Notes: generated by a model not told the origin, from the sequence alone. DNA of 64,000 nt from Scytonema hofmannii PCC 7110 (GCF_000346485.2 NZ_KQ976354.1:7060141-7124140), one strand, 5' to 3'. Counted from the first letter of the stretch, positions 44,791-53,979 are shown. Made by a program: numbers and translations.

Positions 44791-46809
44791 TCATGTTCCT
44801 AAGTTTACCAAACAATCAATCTTTGAATTGCTTATGCAATTACTATTTTTAAGAACATCCAATGCTTGAGCCTTTTGTAAGGATTGAGGTTTGTAACCTG
44901 GTACAAGTTTCTCAAGCCACAATAGGATTGAATTAACATCATTCTGATTTGCTGCTTTACACAAATATTCTATATAAGCTCCTAAATATTCTGGAATAAT
45001 ACGGCTGGCATTTTTAACAACAAACAATTTTTCGTGTTCTGTTGGTTCGTACTCTTCTCCTGAAATAAATAGTTCCTCATATAACTTTTCTCCAGGACGC
45101 AAACCTGTAAATACAATATCAATGTCTTTATTGACTTCATACCCAGAAAGGTGAATGAGTTCTTTGGCTAAATCCACAATTTTGACAGGTTCGCCCATAT
45201 TCATCATCAGCACTTCACCACTGCAACCAAGCACTGCAGCCTGCAAAACCAGTTGAACAGCTTCTGGGATAGTCATAAAATAGCGGCAGATGTCAGGATG
45301 AGTCACAGTTACTGGACCACCAGCTACAATTTGTTTTTTAAAAGTAGGTACAACACTCCCACGACTACCCAAAACGTTACCAAAACGAACAGCAACGTAA
45401 GCTCTGCCACTTTCTCTTGCGGCTTGCAGCACTAACATTTCAGCAGTTCTTTTACTCGCCCCCATGACATTAGTAGGGTTAACTGCTTTGTCTGTGGAAA
45501 TCATTACAAAATGTTTAACGTCATATTGCAATGCTAAGTTCAGCAAATTTTTTGTTCCAACTACATTGTTAGTAATTGCTTCTGCTGGATTTAACTCCAT
45601 TAAAGGGACGTGCTTGTGAGCTGCAGCATGAAAGATGACGTCAGGCTGGAATTGCTCAAAAGCCTGTTTTAGACGTTCTTGGAAGCGAATATCAGCTATG
45701 AAGGCAGAAAGATGAGGGGTCTGTCTTTGTTCTTTGTTGTCATTTTTGATGGCTTGGACAGCCTGTTCAAGCTCTTGTTGAATGTTGAATACAGAATTCT
45801 CTCCATGTCCTACCAGAATCATTTCAGCAGGGCAACATTTGAAAATTTGACGGCAAAGTTCGCTACCAATAGACCCACCGGCTCCTGTAATTAGTACTTT
45901 TTTGCCTTGAAGAAATTGAGATACTCGTTCTATCTCTGTCTGTATTGGTTCTCTTCTGAGCAAATCTTCAATCCTGACATCTCTTATGCTGTCTACTCGC
46001 ACGCGCCCATTAAGGATTTCATGTATCCCTGGTAAAGTGCTGGTTTGAATTCCTGTGGCTTTACAAATATCTACGATTTCTCGAATGACTTGTCCTCGAA
46101 CTGTAGGCATGGCAATGATAACCTTATGGATATCAAGAGCTTTGACTGTATCAGGAATTTCATAGCGATCGCCTACCACAGGAATACCCCGGATCCTTGC
46201 GTGTAATTTTTTAGGATTATCATCGATGAAGGCAACAGGATAAAAACCCTGTTGAGGATTGCTTTGCATTTCTTCTACCAGAGAAACCCCTCCACTACCA
46301 GCGCCAACTATCAGCACGCGTTCTCGTGGATTTATGGTTGCACGCCACAGACTAGCTCTTTCCACAACCCTAATACTAAAACGCAGTGCCACAATGAAAA
46401 AAAACGAAAGCATACCATCTATTAATGGCAGCAATGGCGGTATTCCATCGCTCATCAAGTTTGTGTAAACCAAAACATTAAATAATAAGGTTTGGCTCGC
46501 TACCGCAACTGCCATCAGCATGGCTATATCTACTAGTTCCTCAATACTGGCATAACGCCAATAACGCCTGTAAAAACCAAAACTCCAAAATACACTAATT
46601 TTGGCAAATAAAAATAGTGTGGTTACCAGCGCTAGATCTGATATGTAAGTAGCGATATCAAGATTGCCATCCAAACGCAAAAGCAGAGCTAATAATGGCG
46701 TAACAGAGAAAATAGTGATATCGCAAATGAACAAGTGACGGTTTCTAAGTTTCAACAGTGCGCTTAATAAACTGTTTTTTGATTTTTGATTGACAGTGTG
46801 AGAAGTCAT
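44791..46809 (-). CDS. NDP-sugar 4,6-dehydratase/epimerase (CapD/FlaA1/WbpM type), membrane-bound
   Basis: 672 residues. Four N-terminal membrane helices, a first Rossmann fold (RVLIVGAGSGGVSLVEEM), then the SDR catalytic domain: VLITGAGGSIGSELCRQI, HAAAHKHVPLMELNP, STDKAVNPTNVMGASKR. The usual YxxxK tyrosine is replaced by Met (MGASK), as is normal for the WbpM class. It would make a 4-keto-6-deoxy sugar nucleotide, the substrate for the DegT aminotransferase encoded downstream. First gene of the locus. Confidence 0.93.
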   Translation of the reverse strand: MTSHTVNQKSKNSLLSALLKLRNRHLFICDITIFSVTPLLALLLRLDGNLDIATYISDLALVTTLFLFAKISVFWSFGFYRRYWRYASIEELVDIAMLMAVAVASQTLLFNVLVYTNLMSDGIPPLLPLIDGMLSFFFIVALRFSIRVVERASLWRATINPRERVLIVGAGSGGVSLVEEMQSNPQQGFYPVAFIDDNPKKLHARIRGIPVVGDRYEIPDTVKALDIHKVIIAMPTVRGQVIREIVDICKATGIQTSTLPGIHEILNGRVRVDSIRDVRIEDLLRREPIQTEIERVSQFLQGKKVLITGAGGSIGSELCRQIFKCCPAEMILVGHGENSVFNIQQELEQAVQAIKNDNKEQRQTPHLSAFIADIRFQERLKQAFEQFQPDVIFHAAAHKHVPLMELNPAEAITNNVVGTKNLLNLALQYDVKHFVMISTDKAVNPTNVMGASKRTAEMLVLQAARESGRAYVAVRFGNVLGSRGSVVPTFKKQIVAGGPVTVTHPDICRYFMTIPEAVQLVLQAAVLGCSGEVLMMNMGEPVKIVDLAKELIHLSGYEVNKDIDIVFTGLRPGEKLYEELFISGEEYEPTEHEKLFVVKNASRIIPEYLGAYIEYLCKAANQNDVNSILLWLEKLVPGYKPQSLQKAQALDVLKNSNCISNSKIDCLVNLGT

Positions 46810-47068
46810 GAACTACCTTTGCGCGATCGCTTTGACGAGAAACAATATTAACTCTAGCCTTGAAAGTTTTTCTTTCTATAAGGTTAGGTACCTGCATCAA
46901 CTATGCAAGTCTTTGGAAGATCCTAAGAATGCAAAAACCTAAAACACAGTGACAAAATATCTTCTTCCGACACTAGCAACTCATGCGAATTATAGTAGTC
47001 AACTGTGTTTGCACCACACATTCAGTCCCCTTGTAGTTAGCAATAAAAGAGTTCCATCAGGACATTTT

Positions 47069-47100
47069 TATCTATTACGCTTTGTAATAGATAACTTTTT
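47069..47100 (+). terminator. Terminator-like hairpin
   Basis: 10-bp perfect stem, 5-base loop, then ACTTTTTT on the plus strand. No convincing gene ends here, so it may close a small RNA or an antisense transcript. Confidence 0.5.
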
Positions 47101-47589
47101 TGGAGAAATAAAGGCAGGTGTTCTTGGGGATTTTAAGCGATTCAAGAGAGGAGCGGTGGTGCAGCCTCGGCGTTTCTCAGTAGCCAGTTAATTTTCACCC
47201 TGTTTTGTGTTTTTAAAACACTCAAGCTACTAAGAGTAGATAGATGTCTAGATGTCGCCGAGTTGTTTACAAAACGTAACCCTGGTTTAAAACGGTTTTG
47301 AAATTTACATCTACAGATCAAATTACAATGCTTTGAAATTCTCTCAACAGAACTTTATTAAAACATTAAATGTAATATTGCTATAGACTTACATCAATGC
47401 GACTAAACTTTCCTAAACACAAGCCTTTGACATCTTAAATTACTTGTGCTCTTTATGAAACTTTGTAAACAGCCTATAAAGTAAATCCTTATAAGTAGGT
47501 AGGCATAAATGATTATCGTTGGAAAAAGGCAGCTATGCTGAGGGCATAAGGGAAGAGGGTTTGAACCGTATTTATGTTTCTCCTTATGA

Positions 47590-47663
47590 AACTTCTTCTT
47601 CCCTACTCCCTACTCCCCATTGCCCCTTATCCCCAGAGGGGGCCCCACCTTCCCCACTCCCCA
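47590..47663. repeat. CCCTACT/CCCCACT array with a GGGGCCCC-containing core
   Basis: Includes CCCCTTATCCCCAGAGGGGG followed by GCCCCACCTTCCCCACTCC. The same ~40-base core occurs in reverse inside the DUF255 coding region near 49509-49560. Confidence 0.8.
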
Positions 47664-48182
47664 CTAAACCTTGACTTCCAAAGACTTGAGTAGCTCTGTA
47701 TTCACCCCAGACTCACGAGTCAAAGCAATTTTGCCAGTGCGAGCTATTTCTCTCAACCCAAATTTTTGCAACACCTGCACGATCGCTACCATCTTCCCTG
47801 GATCTCCGACAACTTCTAAAGTTAGAGAATCCTCTGCCACGTCTACCACTCTTGCTCGGAAAATCTGCGACAATTCCACAATTTCCGAACGGTTACTGCT
47901 TGTAGCATTGACCTTAAGCAACATCAGTTCTCGCTCTACACAAGGAATCTCAGTCACATCCTGCACCTTCAGGACATTGATGAGCTTATAAAGCTGCTTG
48001 GTAAGTTGCTCGATTACGCGGTCATCTCCTTGGACAACCATCGTAATTCGGGAAATACCTGATTGTTCTGCCGGACCTACGGCGAGGCTTTCAATATTAA
48101 AGCCGCGACGGGCAAATAATCCAGAAATACGGGAAAGAACTCCCGCCTCATCCTCTACAAGTACTGAAAGGGTATGTTTCAT
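47664..48182 (-). CDS. ilvN: Acetolactate synthase small (regulatory) subunit
   Basis: 172 residues. Regulates the first step of branched-chain amino acid synthesis and confers valine feedback. N-terminal ACT domain [35 protein letters not shown]; the C-terminal ALS_ss domain has [10 protein letters not shown]. Length normal. In other organisms ilvB may be adjacent, but here it is not. The start is the only close ATG. Confidence 0.96.
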   Translation of the reverse strand: MKHTLSVLVEDEAGVLSRISGLFARRGFNIESLAVGPAEQSGISRITMVVQGDDRVIEQLTKQLYKLINVLKVQDVTEIPCVERELMLLKVNATSSNRSEIVELSQIFRARVVDVAEDSLTLEVVGDPGKMVAIVQVLQKFGLREIARTGKIALTRESGVNTELLKSLEVKV

Positions 48183-48317
48183 TTTTGCTAACTATGGCTA
48201 GGAGACTTACTAAAAGGGTAACGAAGACACTAGCCACTGCTGCGCTACCCATATTGCTATTCAAAGTTGTAAATTTAGTCTTTCATTGTAAACAAAAAAG
48301 GAACCACTGAAAATAGG

Positions 48318-48371
48318 AATGGGTTAGTGGTTACTTGTTAGTTGTTACTGGTCACTGGTCACTGGTCACTG
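48318..48371. repeat. GGTTAGT and TGGTCAC heptamer arrays
   Basis: Fill the gap between ilvN and mobA and run into the end of mobA, whose stop codon is a TGA of the CAGTGACCAG repeat. Confidence 0.75.
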
Positions 48372-48946
48372 AAATCAAGATCCTGTGGAGTATTACAGTT
48401 AAAAAGCATTTCTGAATTTGGTAATGACAAAGTAAATACGTGATGCTGTTTCAACCACCCTTGGAACGATCGCCCACCTTCATTGATATATTCCATCAAA
48501 CTTGGTAAACACCCAGCGCGATAAAAACCGCACAATGGTTCCCAGCCCTTAGCATGGCAGACCAATGCTGCGATCGCATCTTCTTCAACGTTTTTTAGTT
48601 CAGCCACCCACACTTGCAACACTTCAACCTGCAACTTAGGTAAATCGCAGGCGAGTAGCAATACCCAAGGCGTTTGCACTTGCACTAATCCTTGAGCAAA
48701 GCCAACAAGCGGTCCATGAGGTAGAGATTCGCTTAAAGGCACTTCCTGAATAAACTTGCTTTTGGGAGGAAGTAAGTGTTGATAGCGTTCTTGCCAAGGG
48801 GTCACCACATAAACAGTATCAGCACAACTTTCCGCTATTTGACAAACTAATTGCAGGAGGGGTACACCTTGAATTGGAATCAAAGCTTTATCTTGTCCCA
48901 TACGGGAACTCATCCCCCCTGCTAACACAATTGCACTTAAGGTCAT
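48359..48946 (-). CDS. mobA: Molybdenum cofactor guanylyltransferase
   Basis: 195 residues. Adds GMP to molybdopterin. IVLAGGMSSRMGQDKALIPI is the nucleotide-binding signature; LLACDLPKL and CGFYRAGCLPSL follow as in MobA. The last residues FSDQ and the stop are repeat-encoded. Downstream of the DUF255 gene by 38 bases, mostly repeat. Confidence 0.93.
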   Translation of the reverse strand: MTLSAIVLAGGMSSRMGQDKALIPIQGVPLLQLVCQIAESCADTVYVVTPWQERYQHLLPPKSKFIQEVPLSESLPHGPLVGFAQGLVQVQTPWVLLLACDLPKLQVEVLQVWVAELKNVEEDAIAALVCHAKGWEPLCGFYRAGCLPSLMEYINEGGRSFQGWLKQHHVFTLSLPNSEMLFNCNTPQDLDFSDQ

Positions 48947-48990
48947 TTGTTATTTGTCATTGGTCATTGGTCACTGGTCACTGGTCACTG
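48945..48990. repeat. TTGGTCA/TGGTCAC heptamer array
   Basis: Bridges the mobA start and the end of the DUF255 gene, supplying the latter's stop codon (CAGTGA). Confidence 0.75.
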
Positions 48991-51165
48991 ATTACTAACC
49001 CTCGTTAAACTCTTTTGCAATTGCTGCAAAAATTGCTCTACATTCTCTGGTGCTGGTAAACACTTTAACCCTTGGCAGACTAATCCAACGCTTCCGTGTG
49101 GTAGTTTTGATGTTGAGACAAATACTGCACTGGGTAAATAGGTTGGTACAAGAGATTTAATTTGTTCTTCTGATGTGCGGATTAATGTACAATTCCGATA
49201 CCAGTCTAGGGCAGTAAACAAACTGGGACAAGCTTGGGGAGCACGATTCATCACACTCCTGAAAGCATTTAATGCTTGTTCGGCTAAGTCTAAACAATGG
49301 AGATCGTCGGTTAGAAGAGCAAGACGGACAAGGTTTGCGATCGCGACTCCGTTGGCAGATGGTGTGGCATTATCGGCATAACTGCGTTCGCGCACAATCA
49401 AATCTTGGCTGGCGTCACTTGATGTATTGAAGTATCCTCCGAGTTCTACACTCCAAAGATATTCATGAAACTCGAATTGTACGGCAATTGCTTTTTCCAG
49501 CCAGTAGGAAGGGGAGTGGGGAAGGTGGGGCCCCCTCTGGGGATAAGGGGCAATGGGGAGTTGGGAGTTGGGAGAATTATCCTCTCTTCCCAAGGAGACT
49601 TGATGTAAATCGAGCAGTGCTTTTATAAAAAAGGCGTAGTCTTCAGATTGCGCCAGTGTTGTTGGCTGACTTTCATAATTGAGACGATGAAAGCGCCCAT
49701 CTACAAACTGATTGTTCAAAATAAAATTTGCGGCTCTTGCTGCTAGTTCCAAATATTCTTCTCTTTGGAATACCCCGTATGCCCTAGCTAAACCAGATAT
49801 CATCAAGCTATTCCAAGCGACAATCATTTTTGTATCTGTCACTGCGGGAATGCGTCCTTGCCAGTTACGAGTTTTTGCTTCTTGATTGTTGCGAGCGGGG
49901 GGAAATGTAGCATCAGATTTTGTAGCGGATATATGTAGGGCTTCATCGGTCATATCCGTTGCAAAACCATAACGAGCAACAAACAATTTTCCTAACGCTG
50001 TTTTTAAACTTTCACTCAGCTTGCCTTGATGAAGCCTTTGTAAAACGTTCTTATCTTCAAAGTTCCCGTTAGGCGTTACTGTAAACTCTTGTTGTAATTC
50101 TGTTAGTTCATCTGGAGCAAGCAGTTGCTGCAATTCGCTGTAACTCCAAACGTAAAATGCCCCTTCCTCAGGTTCTGCATGTGCTGGATTGGTGAAACTA
50201 TCAGCATCTTGAGCAGCATAGAAGAATCCGTTTGGTGAGATCATCTCCCGCTTTAACCATTGAACAGTCCCGGCGATCGCTTCTTCAAAAGCAGGTTCTT
50301 GTATTCCCGCGCTCCACAAATTTGCCAGATACTCCACAATCTGCCCATTGTCGTAAAGCATCTTTTCAAAATGCGGTACTGTCCATGTGGGATCGACAGT
50401 ATAGCGATGAAAGCCCCCCGCTACGTGGTCGTAAATCCCCCCAAGTGCAAGATCCAGACCCCTTTGGGCGGACACTTGCTTGCCATCATAACGAGATTCT
50501 TGCCATTCAAATCGAGTTCCTCGCAATGCCAATTCTGCATAAGGAATCATTGGGAAGCTATTGCCGTATTGATTGGATGTAATAATTCCAGTACAAGTCT
50601 CCCAGCCTTTGTGCAATAACTCAATATCTTGAGTTTCTGTTACGCCTCCCGATTCCAACACTGCTGAAGTTAAGAGTGACTCAAGAATAGTGGCTTTGCG
50701 ATCGCGCAAATCATCTTTTTCTGTATCGTAATAATGGCGGATTGCTTGCAGAACTTGTAAAAAGCCAGGGCGACCGTAGCGTGGTTCTAATGGAAAGTAA
50801 GTCCCTGCATAGAAAGGTACTAAATCCTCTGGTGAGATAAACACGTTTAAAGGCCAACCCCCTTGACCGCTCATCATTTGCAAAGCTTGCATATAGATGC
50901 TGTCAATATCAGGTCTTTCTTCCCTATCCACCTTAATAGGAAGAAAGTTGGCGTTCATATACTCAGCTATTGCTAGGTCGGAAAATGCTTCTCCTTCCAT
51001 CACAGTACACCAATGGCAACTAGAATAGCCAATGGAAAGAAATATTGGTTTGTTCTGCACTTTTGCAGTGAAGAGTGCCTCATCACACCAAGACCACCAA
51101 TCAATGGGGTTTTCAGCGTGTTTGCGTAGGTACAGGCTTTGAGCTTGAGCAAGACGATTAGTCAT
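48985..51165 (-). CDS. DUF255 thioredoxin-fold protein (YyaL/spermatogenesis-associated 20 type)
   Basis: 726 residues. N-terminal thioredoxin-like domain (RLAQAQSLYLRKHAENPIDWWSW; SIGYSSCHWCTVM with CxxC) followed by an (alpha/alpha)6 barrel like N-acylglucosamine epimerase (HVAGGFHRYTVDPTWTVPHFEKMLYDNGQ). Function in bacteria is not established. A ~25-residue Pro/Ser-rich insertion near residue 532 is encoded by a repeat that also occurs between genes at 47620-47663. Stop is in a heptamer array. Confidence 0.9.
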   Translation of the reverse strand: MTNRLAQAQSLYLRKHAENPIDWWSWCDEALFTAKVQNKPIFLSIGYSSCHWCTVMEGEAFSDLAIAEYMNANFLPIKVDREERPDIDSIYMQALQMMSGQGGWPLNVFISPEDLVPFYAGTYFPLEPRYGRPGFLQVLQAIRHYYDTEKDDLRDRKATILESLLTSAVLESGGVTETQDIELLHKGWETCTGIITSNQYGNSFPMIPYAELALRGTRFEWQESRYDGKQVSAQRGLDLALGGIYDHVAGGFHRYTVDPTWTVPHFEKMLYDNGQIVEYLANLWSAGIQEPAFEEAIAGTVQWLKREMISPNGFFYAAQDADSFTNPAHAEPEEGAFYVWSYSELQQLLAPDELTELQQEFTVTPNGNFEDKNVLQRLHQGKLSESLKTALGKLFVARYGFATDMTDEALHISATKSDATFPPARNNQEAKTRNWQGRIPAVTDTKMIVAWNSLMISGLARAYGVFQREEYLELAARAANFILNNQFVDGRFHRLNYESQPTTLAQSEDYAFFIKALLDLHQVSLGREDNSPNSQLPIAPYPQRGPHLPHSPSYWLEKAIAVQFEFHEYLWSVELGGYFNTSSDASQDLIVRERSYADNATPSANGVAIANLVRLALLTDDLHCLDLAEQALNAFRSVMNRAPQACPSLFTALDWYRNCTLIRTSEEQIKSLVPTYLPSAVFVSTSKLPHGSVGLVCQGLKCLPAPENVEQFLQQLQKSLTRVSNQ
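49505..49580. repeat. Dispersed G/C-rich repeat inside the DUF255 coding region
   Basis: GTGGGGAAGGTGGGGCCCCC and the following TCTGGGGATAAGGGGCAATG are the reverse complement of the intergenic repeat at ~47620-47660, then GGGAGTT units. The frame stays open through it. Confidence 0.85.
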
Positions 51166-51322
51166 GAGTGAAGATGCATGAGAAAAAACCCTTATTCGCC
51201 TAGTCTAGCTTGTTATAAGTAGAGTCATGCATTCTTCCTCTGGTAACTCTGTCCACAGAACAGGGCGTAAGTCAGAGCAAAGCTTAAATTCTCTATGAGT
51301 CAGTCATCTCTACCTAGCAATT

Positions 51323-51478
51323 TTACCGTGCAGAAAGAGGTAGCGCGTTTGCAATTGGCAATGGAGCGACGGTTGAAGGCTGTTCTACCTTTGTCTCAAT
51401 AATAGTATTTGGGCTAAGACCTGCAATGAGGTGGAGTAAGAAGGTGATTACGGCAGCTTGTAAAAGTTTTTCGAGCAT
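51323..51478 (-). CDS. Possible small membrane protein (51 residues)
   Basis: MLEKLLQAAVITFLLHLIAGLS gives one N-terminal membrane helix, then a short Pro/Ala-rich tail ending LPLSAR. AGAGGAG lies six bases before the ATG, an excellent ribosome-binding site, and this is the main support. A 35-residue plus-strand frame overlaps it (51295-51402) but has no such site. Function unknown; it could be a regulatory or membrane-complex peptide. Confidence 0.45.
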   Translation of the reverse strand: MLEKLLQAAVITFLLHLIAGLSPNTIIETKVEQPSTVAPLPIANALPLSAR

Positions 51479-51611
51479 GGCGGGCTCCTCTGGCTTTAGG
51501 GGGATGGCAATTCTTCTTTAGTTTGTTAATTAAACGCACCCTGTATTATGTATCTACTCGTAATGGTAAATCCATTCCGGAAAAGTACTTGTAAAAATGC
51601 AGACAAGTTTA

Positions 51612-51698
51612 ATAGTTAGTGGTTAGTGGTTAGTGGTTAGTGGTTAGTGGTTAGTTGTTAGTTGTTAGTTGTTGGTGGTCACTGCCCACTGGTCATTG
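51612..51698. repeat. GGTTAGT/TTAGTTG heptamer array
   Basis: About nine tandem units followed by one TGGTCAC unit, just 5' of the structured region before clpP. Confidence 0.85.
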
Positions 51699-51719
51699 AT
51701 AGAATATACGTAAAGTAAG

Positions 51720-52140
51720 TACAACCAGCTTTCGTCAGCACCCCTGCTTAAAGGCTAGGGGCTTCATGCCTCAAGCTTTTAGGATTAGCAGACCCGATGG
51801 CGTGGGAGAGGTTCGTACTCACTATTACCACGCAGCCGTTACAGAGAAGTGTTCAAGTTCTCACCTTCGGATACGTGATGCCAGTCCGTCGCTCTGAAAC
51901 CAAACAATTAAACAGGTTTATAAGGGTAAGCCAGTGTTGTTTGGAAAGTACCGCTCTGTAACTCGTCTAGGCTCACATTACTCCCGCAAGGGAAGGCATA
52001 AAGCGTGCAAAACCATTACGCGTACAGAGGGAAAAATGCCAGTTCATAATTGTCTGAACGAAAGTGCAACACAAAAGCACCCGGCATTTAGTACCTCCAA
52101 GGCGGTAATGGACTCCAGTTAAAACTGGACGTGTCGTGTT
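51720..52140 (+). ncRNA. Large branched structured RNA candidate upstream of clpP
   Basis: Nested pairings read directly: CCCCT/AGGGG (51741-51761), GCGTGG/CCACGC (51800-51833), GAGAA/TTCTC (51844-51862), CCAAACAA/TTGTTTGG (51900-51944), CTCTGTA/TACAGAG (51954-52029) enclosing TCCC-GCAA-GGGA and GCGT/ACGC, AAATGCC/GGCATTT (52034-52089) enclosing GTTCA/TGAAC and GTGC/GCAC, and TCCAGT/ACTGGA (52114-52129). Two are three-way junctions. The size and look recall the HEARO/IscB-associated RNA class of cyanobacteria, but no iscB gene follows. It could equally be a clpP leader. Identity unproven. Confidence 0.55.
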
Positions 52141-52191
52141 TCCTATGCAGGGCTAAAGTCACAAAGTTTCCACACTCCCGGAAGTTTTTAG

Positions 52192-52803
52192 ATGATTCCA
52201 ATTGTTATAGAACAATCAGGTCGTGGCGAACGCGCCTTTGATATCTACTCACGTCTTTTACGCGAGCGCATCATCTTTTTAGGACAACAAATTGATGACA
52301 CTGTGGCTAACTTGATTGTTGCCCAACTGCTGTTTTTAGACGCAGAAGACTCGGAGAAAGATATATATATGTACATCAACTCTCCTGGTGGTTCGGTAAC
52401 GGCGGGAATGGGTATGTATGATACTATGAAGCACATCCGCCCAGATATCTGTACAATTTGTACAGGATTGGCGGCAAGTATGGGCGCTTTCCTCCTCAGT
52501 GCTGGTACAAAAGGTAAGCGGATGAGTTTACCTCATTCCCGAATTATGATTCACCAACCATTGGGTGGTGCTCAAGGACAAGCAACTGATATTGAAATTC
52601 AGGCACGGGAAATCCTTTACCACAAGCGCAAGCTAAATGAATATTTAGCCGAGCATACCGGTCAACCATTAGAAAAAATTACTGAGGACACAGAAAGAGA
52701 CTTCTTTATGTCACCTCATGAAGCAAAAGACTATGGCTTAATCGACCAAGTGATTGATCGCCATTCTGCTGGTAGCCGCCCAATGGCTGTGGTTAGTCAG
52801 TAA
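52192..52803 (+). CDS. clpP: ATP-dependent Clp protease proteolytic subunit
   Basis: 203 residues of the serine peptidase chamber that works with Clp ATPases. Catalytic Ser in [14 protein letters not shown], His in [18 protein letters not shown] and Asp in [12 protein letters not shown] are all present, so it is an active ClpP, not ClpR. It is one of several cyanobacterial paralogues; I cannot say which number. No clpX or tig adjoins. The region upstream is a large structured RNA candidate. Confidence 0.96.
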   Translation: MIPIVIEQSGRGERAFDIYSRLLRERIIFLGQQIDDTVANLIVAQLLFLDAEDSEKDIYMYINSPGGSVTAGMGMYDTMKHIRPDICTICTGLAASMGAFLLSAGTKGKRMSLPHSRIMIHQPLGGAQGQATDIEIQAREILYHKRKLNEYLAEHTGQPLEKITEDTERDFFMSPHEAKDYGLIDQVIDRHSAGSRPMAVVSQ

Positions 52804-52805
52804 AT

Positions 52806-52892
52806 GATGCCCTCACCCTAGCCCTCTCCCAAAGGGAGAGGGGACAAGAATTCTGTCTCCCTTCTCCCTTTGGGAGAAAGGATGAGGGCAAT
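52806..52892. terminator. Nested palindromes between convergent genes
   Basis: GCCCTCA (52809-52815) with TGAGGGC (52883-52889) encloses two hairpins, CTCTCCC/GGGAGAG (52824-52840) and TTCTCCC/GGGAGAA (52862-52878). It lies between the ends of clpP and the gene at 52915 and is probably a two-way terminator made from a dispersed repeat. Confidence 0.65.
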
Positions 52893-52914
52893 TTACCTTC
52901 AGCGAATGCTTCAC

Positions 52915-53979
52915 TCAAAACCCAGCCAATGGATCTATAGGTGTAGGCTGCGACTCCAAGTACTTTAAGAAATCCTTTAATTCTTCTGGAGTCAGTAAGT
53001 GACGCGATCGCTTAGAGTAAGTTTTGACCAAATAGTCACGCCCTTGGTCTGTGTTCCAACCCAAACGCTGCATTTCACTGCCAATCTTCGCGATATCATC
53101 GGAATGATCCACTGGTTCAGCCTTTTTCTTGCGCTTGCTTGTTGTTGCTTGTGTTGTCGTATCCTCTTGCAAGTTGGGACTGCGTGAAGGAAATGGCGTT
53201 ACATTACTAGGAACTCCAGAAAAAGAGTTGTTCTCAGTTGTGTCAGGGGACACTATGCCAAAATTTTCTAACGCAGCATCGAATTGTTCTTCTTGCTTGT
53301 TAGTTGTTGCAAATCCACCGTTACTATCTTGAGTTTTGGAAAATGGAATTTCCTGCTTATCAATAGTAGGAATGAATTCGCCAATGTCTGGAGTTTTGGT
53401 CTCAAAATTGGTTTCTGACTTGTAAGTTGATGCAAAGCGATCGCCAATGTCTGGAGTTTTGGTCTCAAAATTAGTTTCTGACTTGTGAGTTGATGCAAAG
53501 CGATCGTTAATATCGGGAGTTTTAGTCTCAAAATTAGTTTCTAACTTGTTAGCACCCGTCAGGCGATCGCTATAAGCTTTTTGTTTAGTCTCGTTTGCAG
53601 CTACTGGTGGTGAAACTACTGAAGTTGAGGGAATTGCAGGTGCTTCTGTGTGAGAAGGAGAGTTCAGCACAACAGATGGTGCTGCCTCATTCAATCCATT
53701 CGCAGTTACAGAGGATACATTGGGCTGAACCTGCTTTGTTGGTTCTGGAGAAATAACCGTCGCTCCTTGGGGGATGTCTGTTATTCCTAAAACCATCAGC
53801 GCTCTAGTTCTCGCTTTATCTTCTGCATCCTCTAATATTTCTGCTGCTGCCATACCAGTAGCGCGAGTTGTGCCATCAATCTGCACGCTCGCACGGACAA
53901 TATACTTGCCGTGATAAATTTGCACTAATTCAGTAATGAGATTGCCTTGGGGGTACTTGCTCTGAAATTGAGCCAACAT
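52915..53979 (-). CDS. Low-complexity protein with possible single-strand-annealing-like ends
   Basis: About 354 residues. The N-terminal ~65 residues (LITELVQIYHGKYIVRASVQIDG, EILEDAEDKARTRALMVLGI) resemble the core of Rad52/DdrA-type annealing proteins. The C-terminal ~50 residues (EMQRLGWNTDQGRDYLVKTY, LTPEELKDFLKYLES) resemble tails found on such proteins. Between them is a disordered Pro/Ser/Thr linker with three clear 21-residue tandem repeats (ETNFETKTPDI core) and two worn copies. Function is inferred weakly. ATG 53979 (MLAQFQSKYPQ) chosen; GGTGA lies upstream. ATG 54027 is possible. Confidence 0.65.
   Translation of the reverse strand: MLAQFQSKYPQGNLITELVQIYHGKYIVRASVQIDGTTRATGMAAAEILEDAEDKARTRALMVLGITDIPQGATVISPEPTKQVQPNVSSVTANGLNEAAPSVVLNSPSHTEAPAIPSTSVVSPPVAANETKQKAYSDRLTGANKLETNFETKTPDINDRFASTHKSETNFETKTPDIGDRFASTYKSETNFETKTPDIGEFIPTIDKQEIPFSKTQDSNGGFATTNKQEEQFDAALENFGIVSPDTTENNSFSGVPSNVTPFPSRSPNLQEDTTTQATTSKRKKKAEPVDHSDDIAKIGSEMQRLGWNTDQGRDYLVKTYSKRSRHLLTPEELKDFLKYLESQPTPIDPLAGF

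Larger units (their letters stand above)
46810..47663. promoter_or_regulatory. Long region upstream of the polysaccharide locus
   Basis: 854 bases between ilvN and the first polysaccharide gene. A perfect 10-bp stem TATCTATTAC (47069-47078) and GTAATAGATA (47084-47093), loop GCTTT, is followed by a T-run on the plus strand, so it looks like a terminator for a short plus-strand transcript. GTGTTTTTAAAACAC near 47213 is another palindrome. CCCTACT/CCCCACT repeats fill 47590-47663. Promoters for the locus should be here; none can be assigned. Confidence 0.5.

Noticed and set aside
46949..47191. Plus-strand open frame starting at a GTG
   Set aside because: Weak start, no ribosome-binding site, runs through the terminator-like hairpin, and the protein looks random.
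51295..51402. 35-residue plus-strand frame
   Set aside because: Overlaps the minus-strand 51-residue frame, which has a far better ribosome-binding site.
51934..52122. 62-residue open frame before clpP
   Set aside because: Lies inside the nested RNA stems; sequence shows no protein-like pattern.
51720..52140. Group II intron or RNase P RNA
   Set aside because: No domain V hairpin and no GAGGAAAGUCC-like conserved segment is visible.
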